Positions 8,768 through 18,568 are shown, counted from the stretch's first letter. The stretch is DNA of 64,000 nt from Vibrio fortis (GCF_024347475.1 NZ_AP025487.1:2666001-2730000); one strand, 5' to 3'. The notes: generated from the sequence alone by a model not told the origin. A program made the numbers and translations.

Positions 8768-9763
8768 ATGAGCAAAGATTTCGGTCAATTATTGGTAGAA
8801 GGTAAGAATGTCGTCAAAGACTTCCCAATAAGCAGTACCACAATTCAAACCCCGATGATGCGTGCAATCAACGACGTGTCATTCAAGATGTACAAGAGCC
8901 GAGGCCTCGCCGTTGTAGGTGAGTCAGGCTCAGGTAAGTCAACCACGGCGAAAATGATCGCTAAGATGTATGCCCCAACTGACGGCGTTATCGAATACAA
9001 AGGCCGCGATATCCAAACTATCGCGTCTAAGCATGATTTGATGACCTATCGCGAAGGCGTACAAATGGTATGGCAAGACCCGTTCGGTTCACTGAACCCA
9101 ACGCACAACATCTTCCACCATATTCTGCGCCCACTGCTGATTCACAAAAAAGTGGATCCACGTAATAAACGTGAGCAAGAAGAACGCGTTTACGATCTTC
9201 TTGAGCAAGTAGGTTTGATCCCACCAAAAGAGACGGCACAGAAGTATCCGCATCAGCTGTCTGGTGGTCAACGTCAGCGTGTGAACCTGGCGCGTAACAT
9301 TGCAGTAGGTGCTGAAGTGGTTCTTGCTGATGAACCAACCTCAATGCTCGACGTATCGATTCGTGCAGGTGTTCTCAACCTGATGGAAGAGATGAAGTTC
9401 GAGAAAGAGATGTCACTACTCTACATCACTCACGATATCGCAACGGCGCGCTACATCGCTGAAGACCTATCGGTGATGTACGTCGGACACATGGTGGAAT
9501 GGGGAGATACCGACGAGGTCATCGCAAATCCACAACACCCTTATACCCAGCTATTGGTTTCAGCCGTTCCAGATCCTAAGAAATCAATCCATGAAAAACT
9601 GGCGGGTAACAAAGGCGAAATTCCATTGTGGACCCCTGAGTCTGCCGGCTGTCCTTTTGCTGGTCGCTGCACACACGCAACCGACAAATGTAAAGAACAG
9701 CTGCCAGGCGTGACTCAGTTAGGTGAAAACCACTTTGTACGCTGCTACTTACACGAAAGCTAA
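8768..9763 (+). CDS. Chitobiose ABC importer ATPase, DppF/OppF type
   Basis: A 331-residue ABC ATPase. Walker A is GESGSGKSTTAK (about residue 56), the Q loop is in MVWQDPFGSLNP, the signature is LSGGQRQRVNLARN, and Walker B is VLADEPTSMLD. The C-terminal oligopeptide-family cysteines are present (GCPFAGRCTHATDKC ... RCYL). It forms a heterodimer with the DppD-type ATPase to power the importer. It is the last transport gene; a hairpin and a MITE-like palindrome follow before the catabolic genes. Confidence 0.9.
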   Translation: MSKDFGQLLVEGKNVVKDFPISSTTIQTPMMRAINDVSFKMYKSRGLAVVGESGSGKSTTAKMIAKMYAPTDGVIEYKGRDIQTIASKHDLMTYREGVQMVWQDPFGSLNPTHNIFHHILRPLLIHKKVDPRNKREQEERVYDLLEQVGLIPPKETAQKYPHQLSGGQRQRVNLARNIAVGAEVVLADEPTSMLDVSIRAGVLNLMEEMKFEKEMSLLYITHDIATARYIAEDLSVMYVGHMVEWGDTDEVIANPQHPYTQLLVSAVPDPKKSIHEKLAGNKGEIPLWTPESAGCPFAGRCTHATDKCKEQLPGVTQLGENHFVRCYLHES

Positions 9764-9771
9764 TACAGACA

Positions 9772-9795
9772 GGTTAGGGGCATCGGCTCCTAACC
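9772..9795 (+). promoter_or_regulatory. Hairpin after the importer genes
   Basis: GGTTAGGGGC-ATCG-GCTCCTAACC forms a 10-bp stem with one mismatch, 8 bp after the ATPase stop. No T run follows, so it may be a weak or Rho-assisted end, or a 3' stabiliser for the transport half of the mRNA. Confidence 0.5.
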
Positions 9796-9839
9796 GCTTA
9801 ACTCCGGTCATTAACGTCGACCATTTTAACCAAAGATTT

Positions 9840-10001
9840 ATACCAATCACAGTAAGTAAGTGATCAAAAATAGCGCAGGAAAAAGGCTTGAGAACAAGGC
9901 GGAATTTTTCGGTAAGTAGTTATTCTACAATCAAAAATTCTAACGCAGTTATCGAGCATTTTAACAAGCTAGGGTGAGCAATTATTTACTACGATTGGTA
10001 T
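9840..10001. repeat. MITE-like palindromic intergenic element (162 bp)
   Basis: The ends are exact inverted copies, ATACCAATC and GATTGGTAT, and the complementarity continues inward (AGTAA.TAA against TTA.TTACT). Both halves carry an AAAAATTC core in opposite orientations. The apex is GTAG-TTATT-CTAC (9916-9928), at the exact middle of the element, so the whole sequence can fold as one long imperfect hairpin. No open frame or transposase is present. This is the form of a non-autonomous miniature element. I believe similar sequences occur between Vibrio genes, but cannot check. Confidence 0.65.
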
Positions 10002-10043
10002 TAGTACCTAGCCAATAGAAATTAGGACTGTCGGAGACATTTG

Positions 10044-11765
10044 ATGCTGTTACTCACCAATCACATCGGCTACGAAGCCAACGCGCCCAAGCAAGCGATA
10101 TTACAAACTCGCAAGGCTCGTCTTTCCTCAACCTTAGTACTTCTGGTGTGTGCAGATGACCATGTCACCGTAGATAGCTTTGAGGTGACTAAGCATGGTC
10201 GAGTGGCAAACTGGCATCAAGGTAACTACTTTACTGTTGATTTTAGTGCCGTAACGCAACCAGGGCGTTACTACTTACGCTTTGAAAACTTGCGCTCAGA
10301 AATTTTTGAGATTGGTGAAAACTTACTCATGCAGAAAACCTTCTCTGACGTTCTGCACTATTTCAAATCACAACGCTGTGGTGGCATTTTCGATAAGAAA
10401 GACAAACAAGCTCAACTGCTCGGTACTGATCGCTATGTTGATGTGCACGGTGGTTGGTACGACGCCTCGGGCGATGTCAGCAAATACTTTAGCCACCTGT
10501 CTTATGGTAACTACCTCAACCCTCAGCAGATCCCTATGGTGGTTTGGAACATGCTGAAAGGGCTGCGACTAGCTCAAGATCATGAAGCATTTCAGAAGTT
10601 CACCCAAACTCGCTTGATTGAAGAAGCCCTGTTTGGCGCTGATTTCTTAGTTCGTATGCAAGATGCAGCAGGCTATTTCTACACCACAGTGTTTGACAAG
10701 TGGAGTAAAGATATCAACCAGCGTGATATCTGTTCTTACGCAACTCAAGAAGGTATCAAGTCTGATGATTTTCAAGCCGGATTCCGCCAAGGCGCTGGCG
10801 TTGCTATCGCAGCACTTGCTAGCGCATCTGCTCTCGATGTCTCAGGTGAATACTCAAATCAAACCTACCTAGAGACCGCAGAAAAAGGCTACTGGCATTT
10901 AAAAGAGTACAACCATTTTTACCTTAACGATGGTGAAGAGAACATCATTGATGAGTACTGTGCACTGCTAGCCACCAGCGAACTTTATCGCGTAACTAAA
11001 GATTCTAAATACCTTGCAGAGGCCAGAGTTTGGGCCAACCGCCTTGCTCAACGTCAACAGTCTGATCAAGCCTTTGAGCATTTCTGGTCAGCAAATGCTG
11101 ATGGCTCACGCCCTTATTTTCATGCAGCAGAAGCCGGTCTACCCGTTATTGCCCTGTGTGAATACTTAGCCGTGGAGTCAGATGCGCAGCTTCATCAACA
11201 AGCACGCCTTATCGTCGAGCAAGCTTGTCGATTTGAAATCGCAGTAACCGATAAAGTCGTGAATCCATTCGGTTACCCAAGACAATACGTTAAGCCAGTC
11301 GATGGTGAAAAACGAGATGCCTTCTTCGTCGCTCACAACAACGAAACTGGCTACTGGTGGCAAGGTGAAAATGCTCGCCTAGGTTCTTTAGCAACCATGG
11401 CTTTGTTGGCTCAACCATATGTTTTAGATGAAGCTCTCAAAGCTCGCCTGATTACTCTGTCTCAAAACTGTTTAGATTGGATTTTGGGGCTCAACCCTTA
11501 CCACATGTGCATGCTCGACGGTCATGGCCACAACAACCCTGACTACCTGCCTCAGCTTGGTTTTTTCAATGCCAAAGGTGGTATTTGCAATGGTATTACT
11601 GCGGGTTTTGATGACGAAGAAGATATTGCCTTTAATCCACCAGCACAGAAAGACGACATGCTACAAAACTGGCGCTGGGGAGAGCAATGGATTCCTCATG
11701 GTGCTTGGTACCTGTTAGCAACAGCAGCCCAATTCAACCACACCGCGAATCAAGAGGGGCAATAA
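10044..11765 (+). CDS. GH9-family beta-glycosidase of the chitobiose operon
   Basis: A 573-residue protein of glycoside hydrolase family 9 with the N-terminal Ig-like cellulase domain (about 1-85) followed by an (alpha/alpha)6 barrel. The motif GGWYDASGDVSKY carries the paired aspartates that activate the nucleophilic water, and the C-terminal part has NPYHMCMLDGHGHNNPD. There is no signal peptide, so it is cytoplasmic. The V. cholerae counterpart was annotated as endoglucanase-related; a Vibrio enzyme of this size in the same operon has been described as an unusual beta-glucosidase, and glucosaminide substrates fit the context. I chose ATG at 10044, preceded by GGAG 7 bases upstream, rather than the TTG three bases earlier. 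Confidence 0.82.
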   Translation: MLLLTNHIGYEANAPKQAILQTRKARLSSTLVLLVCADDHVTVDSFEVTKHGRVANWHQGNYFTVDFSAVTQPGRYYLRFENLRSEIFEIGENLLMQKTFSDVLHYFKSQRCGGIFDKKDKQAQLLGTDRYVDVHGGWYDASGDVSKYFSHLSYGNYLNPQQIPMVVWNMLKGLRLAQDHEAFQKFTQTRLIEEALFGADFLVRMQDAAGYFYTTVFDKWSKDINQRDICSYATQEGIKSDDFQAGFRQGAGVAIAALASASALDVSGEYSNQTYLETAEKGYWHLKEYNHFYLNDGEENIIDEYCALLATSELYRVTKDSKYLAEARVWANRLAQRQQSDQAFEHFWSANADGSRPYFHAAEAGLPVIALCEYLAVESDAQLHQQARLIVEQACRFEIAVTDKVVNPFGYPRQYVKPVDGEKRDAFFVAHNNETGYWWQGENARLGSLATMALLAQPYVLDEALKARLITLSQNCLDWILGLNPYHMCMLDGHGHNNPDYLPQLGFFNAKGGICNGITAGFDDEEDIAFNPPAQKDDMLQNWRWGEQWIPHGAWYLLATAAQFNHTANQEGQ

Positions 11766-11766
11766 C

Positions 11767-12636
11767 ATGTACTACGTAGGTATTGATGGCGGCGGCACCT
11801 CTTGTCGTGCACGAATTCGAAACAAAGACGGACAACTTATTGGAGAAGCCAAAAGTGGCAGCGCCAATATTCTTCTGGGCACTGACGTTGCGATGGCATC
11901 TATTACTGCTGCAATTCGCGACGCGGCACTGCAAGGCGGTTTAACAGAGTCAGATTTTTCAAAGATGCATGTTGGATTAGCACTTGCTGGTGCTGAACAG
12001 AAATCAGCGTGGTTGAGTTTTATGAACATCGACCACCCTTTTGCCAGCATCACACTCAACACCGACGCTTATGGTGCCTGTATTGGTGCTCACAATGGCC
12101 AAGATGGTGCCATCATGATTGGCGGTACTGGCTCATGCGGCATTCTACTCAAAGAGGGTGAGCAACACGTCGTTGGCGGTCGTGAATTCCCAATCTCGGA
12201 CCAAGGTGGTGGTGCGGTGATGGGACTAAGACTTATCCAACAAGTGCTTCTAGCAGAAGATGGCATTCGCCCAAAGACCTCACTCTGCCTGCACGTAATG
12301 AACCATTTTAATAATGATGTCGACAATATTGTTGAATGGTCGAAAACCGCAATCCCAAAAGACTACGGTCAATTTTCACCGGTCATTTTTCAACTCGCCA
12401 ATGAAGGGGATGAGCTCGCCATTGAAATGCTCAAGCAGACTGCGGCTGACATCGAAATGTTTGTAAATGCACTTCACCGCAAAGGAGCAAACCAAATATG
12501 CCTGATGGGCAGTATCGCTGAACGCATTCTGCCTTGGCTTTCGCCCGTTGTTCAACAATGGATTGTACAGCCTCAATTCGACGCTATCGAAGGTGCGTTG
12601 ATGTTTGCTGGCAAGCCCGAACACAACTTGTACTAA
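11767..12636 (+). CDS. gspK: BadF/BadG-type GlcNAc or glucosamine kinase
   Basis: A 289-residue ASKHA-fold kinase of the BadF/BadG/BcrA/BcrD group. The phosphate-binding motif GIDGGGTSCRARI is at residues 5-17, a second glycine-rich loop (GGTGSCGILL) is near 120, and SDQGGGAVMGLRL is near 147. It should phosphorylate the free amino sugar released inside the cell, giving the 6-phosphate for the nag pathway. A glucosamine-specific kinase (GspK) was described from this operon in V. cholerae, which gives the symbol; GlcNAc as main substrate is equally possible from sequence. It starts 1 bp after the GH9 stop behind AGGGG. Confidence 0.8.
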   Translation: MYYVGIDGGGTSCRARIRNKDGQLIGEAKSGSANILLGTDVAMASITAAIRDAALQGGLTESDFSKMHVGLALAGAEQKSAWLSFMNIDHPFASITLNTDAYGACIGAHNGQDGAIMIGGTGSCGILLKEGEQHVVGGREFPISDQGGGAVMGLRLIQQVLLAEDGIRPKTSLCLHVMNHFNNDVDNIVEWSKTAIPKDYGQFSPVIFQLANEGDELAIEMLKQTAADIEMFVNALHRKGANQICLMGSIAERILPWLSPVVQQWIVQPQFDAIEGALMFAGKPEHNLY

Positions 12637-12657
12637 TAGACTTAACAGGGAAGTGAT

Positions 12658-14577
12658 ATGAATTACCGCATCGACTTAGCTGTTCTCTCAGAACAAAAGC
12701 AAAACTGCCGCTTTGGTCTTACTGTACATAACTTAAGTGATTCAGACATCAAGGCATGGTCACTGCACTTTGCCTTTGATCGTTTTATTCTCCCAGATAG
12801 CTTATCGCAAGGCGCTCTAACTCAAGTGGGTAGCTACTGCACATACACCCCTAATGACTGCGAGCTTAAAGCGAACAATCATTGCTATTTCGAGTTCAGT
12901 ATTCAGAGTGCGCCATTCCGCTTTATCTCGGACGGTTTAAACGATGCGTTTATCCAGACTATCATCAATGATGAAGCACAAATCTTGCCTGTTGCTATCT
13001 CACCGATTGTTTTGGCTTCTCCATATCGTGAACGCACTGAAATTCCTCAGGTCGATAACGCACCTTTGGCTCTGATCCCACAACCAAACTCAGTCACAAC
13101 ACAAAACGGAGTGTTCCCCCTCACTCCAAATACAGTACTCGCTATAACCTCAGCACTCGCAAGTGATGGTGGCGAGTGGCTGAAAGAAGAATTGCGCACC
13201 CATTTCGAGCTATCACTGCCTGAGCAAGAGGTGGGTGCCATCACCTTTAGAACCAACCCAACATTGGATGATGCTGAATATAAGCTCACAGTGACACCTG
13301 AAGCCATCACAGCAGAAGCGGGCAGCCAAAGCGGCTTTATCTACGCAGCAGCAACCCTACTCCAACTTATCGAACAACAAGAGGTTGAGTCTTTCTCGGT
13401 GCCATGCTGCAAAATCGTCGATAAACCAAGGTTTAAGTACCGCGGAATGATGCTCGACTGCGCGCGCCACTTTCACTCGTTAGAAGATGTGAAACGCTTA
13501 ATCAACCAACTCACCCTATACAAGTTTAATGTTTTCCATTGGCACCTCACTGATGATGAAGGCTGGCGCATCGAGATAAAACAGCTACCTCAGCTCACCG
13601 ATATCGGTGCATGGCGCGGTCTTGATGAAGCACTAGAGCCTCAGTACACACATCTGGCACAGCGTTACGGTGGCTACTACACACAGCAAGAGATCCGTGA
13701 AGTTATCGACTACGCCGACAAACGCGGCATCACGGTTATCCCAGAAATAGATATCCCAGGTCACTGCCGCGCAGCGATTAAATCTTTGCCAGAAATGCTG
13801 GTTGAGCAAGAAGATACAACCGCATACAAGAGCATTCAGCACTATACCGACAATGTACTCAACCCAGGGCTTAAAGGCACTTATGAGTTTCTCGATATCG
13901 TCATCGAAGAAGTAGCGGCACTTTTCCCAAGCAAGCTTATCCATATGGGTGCCGATGAAGTACCGCCTGGTGTTTGGAGTAACAGTCCAGCAGCGCAAGC
14001 AGTGATGAAAGAACACGGTTATCAGGACAGCAAAGAGCTACAAGGCCACCTATTTCGCTATGCCGAAAACAAGCTCAAGCAGCTCGGCAAGAAAATGGTC
14101 GGTTGGGAAGAGGCGCAACACGGCAACAAAGTCAGCAAAGAGACCATTATCTATTCTTGGCTAAGTGAAGAAGCAGCGGTCAACTGTGCTCGTCAGGGCT
14201 TTGATGTCGTACTGCAGCCTGCTCAATTTACTTATCTCGACATGACACAAGATTACGCACCAGAAGAACCCGGTGTCGACTGGGCGTCAGTAATTCCATT
14301 GGAGCAAGCTTACAACTATGAGCCACTCGCTGAAATCTCTGATGCTGACCCAATTCGCAAGCGAATTCGCGGTATTCAGTGTGCGCTCTGGTGCGAAATT
14401 GTTACTCATCAACAGCGTATGGATTACATGGTATTCCCTCGAATTAGCGCATTAGCGGAAGGATGTTGGACACACAAGAACAATCGTAATTGGCTGGATT
14501 ATCTGTCCCGCCTAAAAAGTCACTTACCACTGCTAGAGCGATTGAATATTCAATATCGTTCACCTTGGCAAGACTGA
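12658..14577 (+). CDS. Cytoplasmic GH20 beta-N-acetylhexosaminidase
   Basis: A 639-residue enzyme. It has an N-terminal carbohydrate-binding-like domain (about 1-130), a GH20b alpha/beta domain (about 140-260), and the GH20 TIM barrel from RGMMLDCARHFH onward. The catalytic Asp-Glu pair is in HMGADEVPPG, with substrate-contact motifs NVFHWHLTDDEGWR and IPEIDIPGHCRA. No signal peptide is seen, so it acts on imported chitooligosaccharides or aryl-GlcNAc, removing terminal GlcNAc. It works in parallel with the phosphorylase encoded next. GGGAAGTGAT precedes the ATG. Confidence 0.92.
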   Translation: MNYRIDLAVLSEQKQNCRFGLTVHNLSDSDIKAWSLHFAFDRFILPDSLSQGALTQVGSYCTYTPNDCELKANNHCYFEFSIQSAPFRFISDGLNDAFIQTIINDEAQILPVAISPIVLASPYRERTEIPQVDNAPLALIPQPNSVTTQNGVFPLTPNTVLAITSALASDGGEWLKEELRTHFELSLPEQEVGAITFRTNPTLDDAEYKLTVTPEAITAEAGSQSGFIYAAATLLQLIEQQEVESFSVPCCKIVDKPRFKYRGMMLDCARHFHSLEDVKRLINQLTLYKFNVFHWHLTDDEGWRIEIKQLPQLTDIGAWRGLDEALEPQYTHLAQRYGGYYTQQEIREVIDYADKRGITVIPEIDIPGHCRAAIKSLPEMLVEQEDTTAYKSIQHYTDNVLNPGLKGTYEFLDIVIEEVAALFPSKLIHMGADEVPPGVWSNSPAAQAVMKEHGYQDSKELQGHLFRYAENKLKQLGKKMVGWEEAQHGNKVSKETIIYSWLSEEAAVNCARQGFDVVLQPAQFTYLDMTQDYAPEEPGVDWASVIPLEQAYNYEPLAEISDADPIRKRIRGIQCALWCEIVTHQQRMDYMVFPRISALAEGCWTHKNNRNWLDYLSRLKSHLPLLERLNIQYRSPWQD

Positions 14578-14675
14578 AAGACAACCCATTAATTTCGGAT
14601 ACATAGCCATCAGGCTCTGAATCAATATTTGTAAGATCAACTGCTGGAACGCAGTTTGTTAAAAAGGAAATAACA

Positions 14676-17081
14676 ATGAAATACGGCTATTTCGACAACG
14701 AGAATCGCGAATACGTCATCACTCGTCCTGATGTCCCTGCACCTTGGACCAACTACTTAGGTACTGAGAAGTTCTGTACGGTCATCTCACACAATGCTGG
14801 CGGTTACTCGTTCTATAATTCACCAGAATATAACCGTGTTACTAAATTCCGCCCGAATGGCACTTTCGATCGCCCAGGTCACTATGTTTACCTGCGCGAC
14901 GATGAGACGGGTGATTACTGGTCTATCTCTTGGCAACCCGTGGCAAAGAGCCTAGATGAAGCAAACTACGAGGTTCGCCACGGCCTGTCGTACTCTAAGT
15001 TCAAATGTGAATACAGCGGCATTACCGCAACCAAAACACTGTTCGTACCTAAAGGCGAAGATGCTGAAGTGTGGGATGTGGTTCTAAAGAACAACACTGA
15101 CAAGCCACGTACTATTAGCACGTTCTCGTTTGTTGAGTTCTCGTTTAGCCACATCCAATCAGACAACCAAAACCATCAGATGTCTCTGTACTCTGCGGGT
15201 ACTTCTTACCAAGAAGGCGTGTTGGAATACGACCTGTACTACAACACTAATGACTTTGAAGGCTTCTACTACCTAGCTTCAACCTTCTCACCAGACAGCT
15301 ACGACGGTCAGCGTGACAACTTCCTGGGCATGTACCGCGATGAAGCGAACCCAATTGCGGTTGAAAACGGTAAATGTTCGAACAGCGCTCAAACTTGTTA
15401 CAACCACTGTGGTTCTCTGCATAAGCAATTCACGATTCAACCAGGTGAAGAAGTTCGTTTTGCCTACGTACTAGGTATCGGCAAAGGCAACGGTGAGCGC
15501 CTGCGCGAGAAATACCAAGATGTGGCTAACGTAGATGCAGCTTTCCAAGGTATCAAAGATCACTGGGGTGAGCGTTGCAACAAATTCCAAGTTAAGTCTC
15601 CAAACGAAGGCTTAGACACCATGATCAACACTTGGACACTGTACCAAGCAGAAACCTGTGTGGTGTGGTCGCGCTTTGCATCTTTCATTGAGGTCGGCGG
15701 ACGTACCGGTCTTGGCTACCGCGATACCGCACAAGACGCTATCTCTGTGCCACATGCAAATCCTCAGATGACACGCAAGCGTATTGTCGATCTACTGCGC
15801 GGCCAGGTAAAAGCAGGCTACGGTCTACACCTATTCGATCCTGATTGGTTTGATCCAGAGAAAGCGGATGTGAAGCCTTCGAAATCACCAACGGTAGTAC
15901 CGACTCCATCGGACGACGATAAGATCCACGGCATCGAAGATACTTGTTCTGATGATCACTTATGGATCGTTCCTACCATCATCAAATACGTGATGGAAAC
16001 CGGTGAACATGAGTTCTTTGATGAAGTAATTCCTTACGCAGACGGTGGTGAAGCAACAGTTTACGAACACATGAAAGCGGCGCTGAACTTCTCTGCAGAA
16101 TACGTAGGTCAAACTGGTATCTGTAAAGGTCTACGTGCTGACTGGAACGACTGTTTGAATCTAGGTGGCGGTGAGTCATCAATGGTGTCATTCCTACACT
16201 TCTGGGCGCTACAAGAATTCTTAGACCTTGCTAAGTTCCGCAATAACGATGCTGACGTTGAGAAATACACTGAAATGGCCGCTAACGTTCGTGAAGCGTG
16301 TGAAACACACCTTTGGGACGATGAAGGTGGCTGGTACATCCGTGGTCTAACTAAAGATGGCGACAAAATTGGTACTGCACAACAAGCTGAAGGTCGCGTG
16401 CACCTAGAATCAAACACACTGGCGGTTCTATCAGGTGCTGTTTCTCAAGAGCGTGGCGAGAAAGCGATGGACGCGGTTGATGAGAATCTATTCTCAGAGT
16501 ACGGCCTGCACCTAAACTCTCCGTCATTTGCGACACCAAACGACGACATCGGCTTCGTTACTCGCGTTTACCAAGGCGTAAAAGAGAATGGCGCAATCTT
16601 CTCTCACCCGAACCCATGGGCATGGGTTGCTGAAGCGAAGCTAGGTCGCGGTGATCGTGCGATGAAATTCTACGATGCGCTTAACCCATACAACCAAAAC
16701 GACATGATTGAAACACGTTACGCAGAACCATATTCGTACGTTCAGTTCATTATGGGTAAAGACCACCAAGACCATGGTCGTGCAAACCACCCATGGCTAA
16801 CCGGTACTTCTGGCTGGGCTTACTTCGCAGTGACTAACTTCATTCTTGGTGTTCGCACCGGCTTTGAAGGCTTGACGGTTGACCCTTGTATCCCAGCAGA
16901 TTGGCCAGAGTTCGAGGTTACTCGTCAATGGCGTGGCGCGACTTACAACATCACAGTGCAAAACCCGAACTCAGTAAGCAAAGGGGTTGCGTCTATCACT
17001 ATCAATGGCGAATCAGTTGACGGAGCAATTCCGGTTCAAGCTGAAGGCAGTGTAAACGATGTTGTCGTTGTTCTTGGCTAA
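14676..17081 (+). CDS. chbP: N,N'-diacetylchitobiose phosphorylase (GH94)
   Basis: An 801-residue GH94 phosphorylase, the size of the characterised Vibrio enzymes. It cleaves (GlcNAc)2 with phosphate into GlcNAc-1-phosphate and GlcNAc, saving one ATP. It has an N-terminal beta-sandwich (about 1-270), a linker, and an (alpha/alpha)6 barrel. The general acid falls at Asp492 in RADWNDCLN, the same number as the catalytic Asp of the V. proteolyticus enzyme. Other family motifs include GGRTGLGYRDTAQD and the C-terminal GTSGWAYFAV. RBS AAGGAAA. It is cytoplasmic and feeds the mutase encoded next. Confidence 0.96.
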   Translation: MKYGYFDNENREYVITRPDVPAPWTNYLGTEKFCTVISHNAGGYSFYNSPEYNRVTKFRPNGTFDRPGHYVYLRDDETGDYWSISWQPVAKSLDEANYEVRHGLSYSKFKCEYSGITATKTLFVPKGEDAEVWDVVLKNNTDKPRTISTFSFVEFSFSHIQSDNQNHQMSLYSAGTSYQEGVLEYDLYYNTNDFEGFYYLASTFSPDSYDGQRDNFLGMYRDEANPIAVENGKCSNSAQTCYNHCGSLHKQFTIQPGEEVRFAYVLGIGKGNGERLREKYQDVANVDAAFQGIKDHWGERCNKFQVKSPNEGLDTMINTWTLYQAETCVVWSRFASFIEVGGRTGLGYRDTAQDAISVPHANPQMTRKRIVDLLRGQVKAGYGLHLFDPDWFDPEKADVKPSKSPTVVPTPSDDDKIHGIEDTCSDDHLWIVPTIIKYVMETGEHEFFDEVIPYADGGEATVYEHMKAALNFSAEYVGQTGICKGLRADWNDCLNLGGGESSMVSFLHFWALQEFLDLAKFRNNDADVEKYTEMAANVREACETHLWDDEGGWYIRGLTKDGDKIGTAQQAEGRVHLESNTLAVLSGAVSQERGEKAMDAVDENLFSEYGLHLNSPSFATPNDDIGFVTRVYQGVKENGAIFSHPNPWAWVAEAKLGRGDRAMKFYDALNPYNQNDMIETRYAEPYSYVQFIMGKDHQDHGRANHPWLTGTSGWAYFAVTNFILGVRTGFEGLTVDPCIPADWPEFEVTRQWRGATYNITVQNPNSVSKGVASITINGESVDGAIPVQAEGSVNDVVVVLG

Positions 17082-17104
17082 TCACGTCATTTAACGAACT
17101 GCTC

Positions 17105-17134
17105 TTGCCTCAAGTTCTTGCTGACTTGAGGCAA
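17105..17134 (+). promoter_or_regulatory. Perfect 11-bp intercistronic hairpin
   Basis: TTGCCTCAAGT pairs perfectly with ACTTGAGGCAA across an 8-nt loop in the 74-bp gap between chbP and the mutase gene. It is followed by TGAGAC, not a T run, so it is likely to protect or process the upstream mRNA rather than end transcription. Confidence 0.55.
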
Positions 17135-17155
17135 TGAGACTAAAAGGATTTTCAC

Positions 17156-18568
17156 ATGATTAAATTTGGTACTGGTGGCTGGCGCGCTTTCATTGGTGAA
17201 GAGTTCACTCGCGATAATGTACGCTTGGTTGCTCAAGCACTCGCTAACATCATTAATGATGAAGATGCCGCAAAAAATGGCTTTGTGATTGGTTATGACC
17301 GTCGATTTTTATCTGATAAAGCGGCTTGTTGGTTTGCCGAAGTGCTTGCCGCCAACAACATCAAAGTCAGCTTCATCGATAAGTTTGTTCCAACACCTAT
17401 CGTGATGTTCCAAGCAAAAGAGATGGGATGTACCTACTCGGCATGTATTACTGCTTCTCACAACCCAGCAGATTACAACGGCATTAAGGTGTTCATCGAG
17501 GGTGGTCGTGATGCTGATGAGATCATCACAGAGAAGATCGAGCAACAGATTGCGACGCTAACCAGTGAAGATGTTATCCGTGTCGACTTCGAACAAGCCC
17601 TCAATGACAAAGAGATCGAAATCATCAACCCGATGAACGACTTTGTCGACTCAATCATCAACTTCATCGACATTGACGCGATTAAGAAAGCAAACTTGCG
17701 TGTGTTGATCGACCCAATGTTTGGTGTAGCAAAAAATGCTCTGCAAACGGTTCTTATCAATGGTCGCTGTGATGTCGACGTTATCAACGACGGCAAAAAC
17801 CCAGACTTCGGTGGTCTAATGCCATCACCAAGCGCCGCAACTCTGTATCGCTTAAAACACTTGGTTGCAGCGGAAGGTTATGACATTGGTATCGGTACCG
17901 ATGGCGATGCTGATCGCTTGGGTATTATCGATGAGAAAGGTAACTTCATTCACCCGAACGAAGTGCTACTGCTGCTCTATTACTACTTGCTTGAATACAA
18001 GGGATGGAAAGGTTCGGTCGTACGTAACATCGCAACCACTCACCTATTGGATAAAGTCGCTGCCGACCATGGCGAAAAGAGTTTCGAGGTTCCTGTTGGC
18101 TTTAAGCACATTAGCTCACAGATGGAAGCAGATGACTCATTGATTGGCGGTGAAAGCTCTGGCGGTTTAACCATTCGTGGTCACATCAAGGGCAAAGACG
18201 GCGTATTCGCTTCAAGCCTATTAGTTGAAATGATCAGTGTAACGGGTAAGAAACTCTCTGAACTGCTTGACGAGATCTACTCCAAGTATGGTTACGCATA
18301 CACAGCGGAAGGTGACTGTACATTCAAGCCTTCACAGAAAGAAGCACTCTACACCAAGATCTACGTAGAAAAACAACTTCCCGAATTCGAGTATGAGATT
18401 GAAAAAGTCAGCTATGAAGATGGCGCGAAAGTCTACTTCAAGAATGGTGGCTGGGTAATTGCTCGCTTCTCTGGAACCGAACCGTTACTGCGCATATTTG
18501 CAGAAATGGAAGATAAAGACACTGCTGAACGTGTTCTTCAAAACATGAAAGCTTTCCTATCTTTGTAA
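17156..18568 (+). CDS. Phosphohexomutase, probable GlcNAc-1-P to GlcNAc-6-P
   Basis: A 470-residue alpha-D-phosphohexomutase. The phosphoserine loop TASHNPADYNGIK puts the catalytic serine at 101. The metal-binding loop is GTDGDADRLG, the sugar-binding loop is GGESSGG, and the phosphate-binding loop is RFSGTEPLLRIF in the fourth domain. Context gives the substrate: the GlcNAc-1-phosphate made by ChbP must be turned into GlcNAc-6-phosphate for NagA/NagB. It could be annotated as phosphoglucomutase or phosphomannomutase from family alone. AAGGATT precedes the start, and a strong terminator follows. Confidence 0.88.
   Translation: MIKFGTGGWRAFIGEEFTRDNVRLVAQALANIINDEDAAKNGFVIGYDRRFLSDKAACWFAEVLAANNIKVSFIDKFVPTPIVMFQAKEMGCTYSACITASHNPADYNGIKVFIEGGRDADEIITEKIEQQIATLTSEDVIRVDFEQALNDKEIEIINPMNDFVDSIINFIDIDAIKKANLRVLIDPMFGVAKNALQTVLINGRCDVDVINDGKNPDFGGLMPSPSAATLYRLKHLVAAEGYDIGIGTDGDADRLGIIDEKGNFIHPNEVLLLLYYYLLEYKGWKGSVVRNIATTHLLDKVAADHGEKSFEVPVGFKHISSQMEADDSLIGGESSGGLTIRGHIKGKDGVFASSLLVEMISVTGKKLSELLDEIYSKYGYAYTAEGDCTFKPSQKEALYTKIYVEKQLPEFEYEIEKVSYEDGAKVYFKNGGWVIARFSGTEPLLRIFAEMEDKDTAERVLQNMKAFLSL

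Noticed and set aside
9840..10001. Possible integron attC/VCR or classical ERIC element
   Set aside because: There is no cassette structure, no core-site pair flanking a gene, and length and ends do not fit ERIC; a generic MITE-like palindrome is safer.
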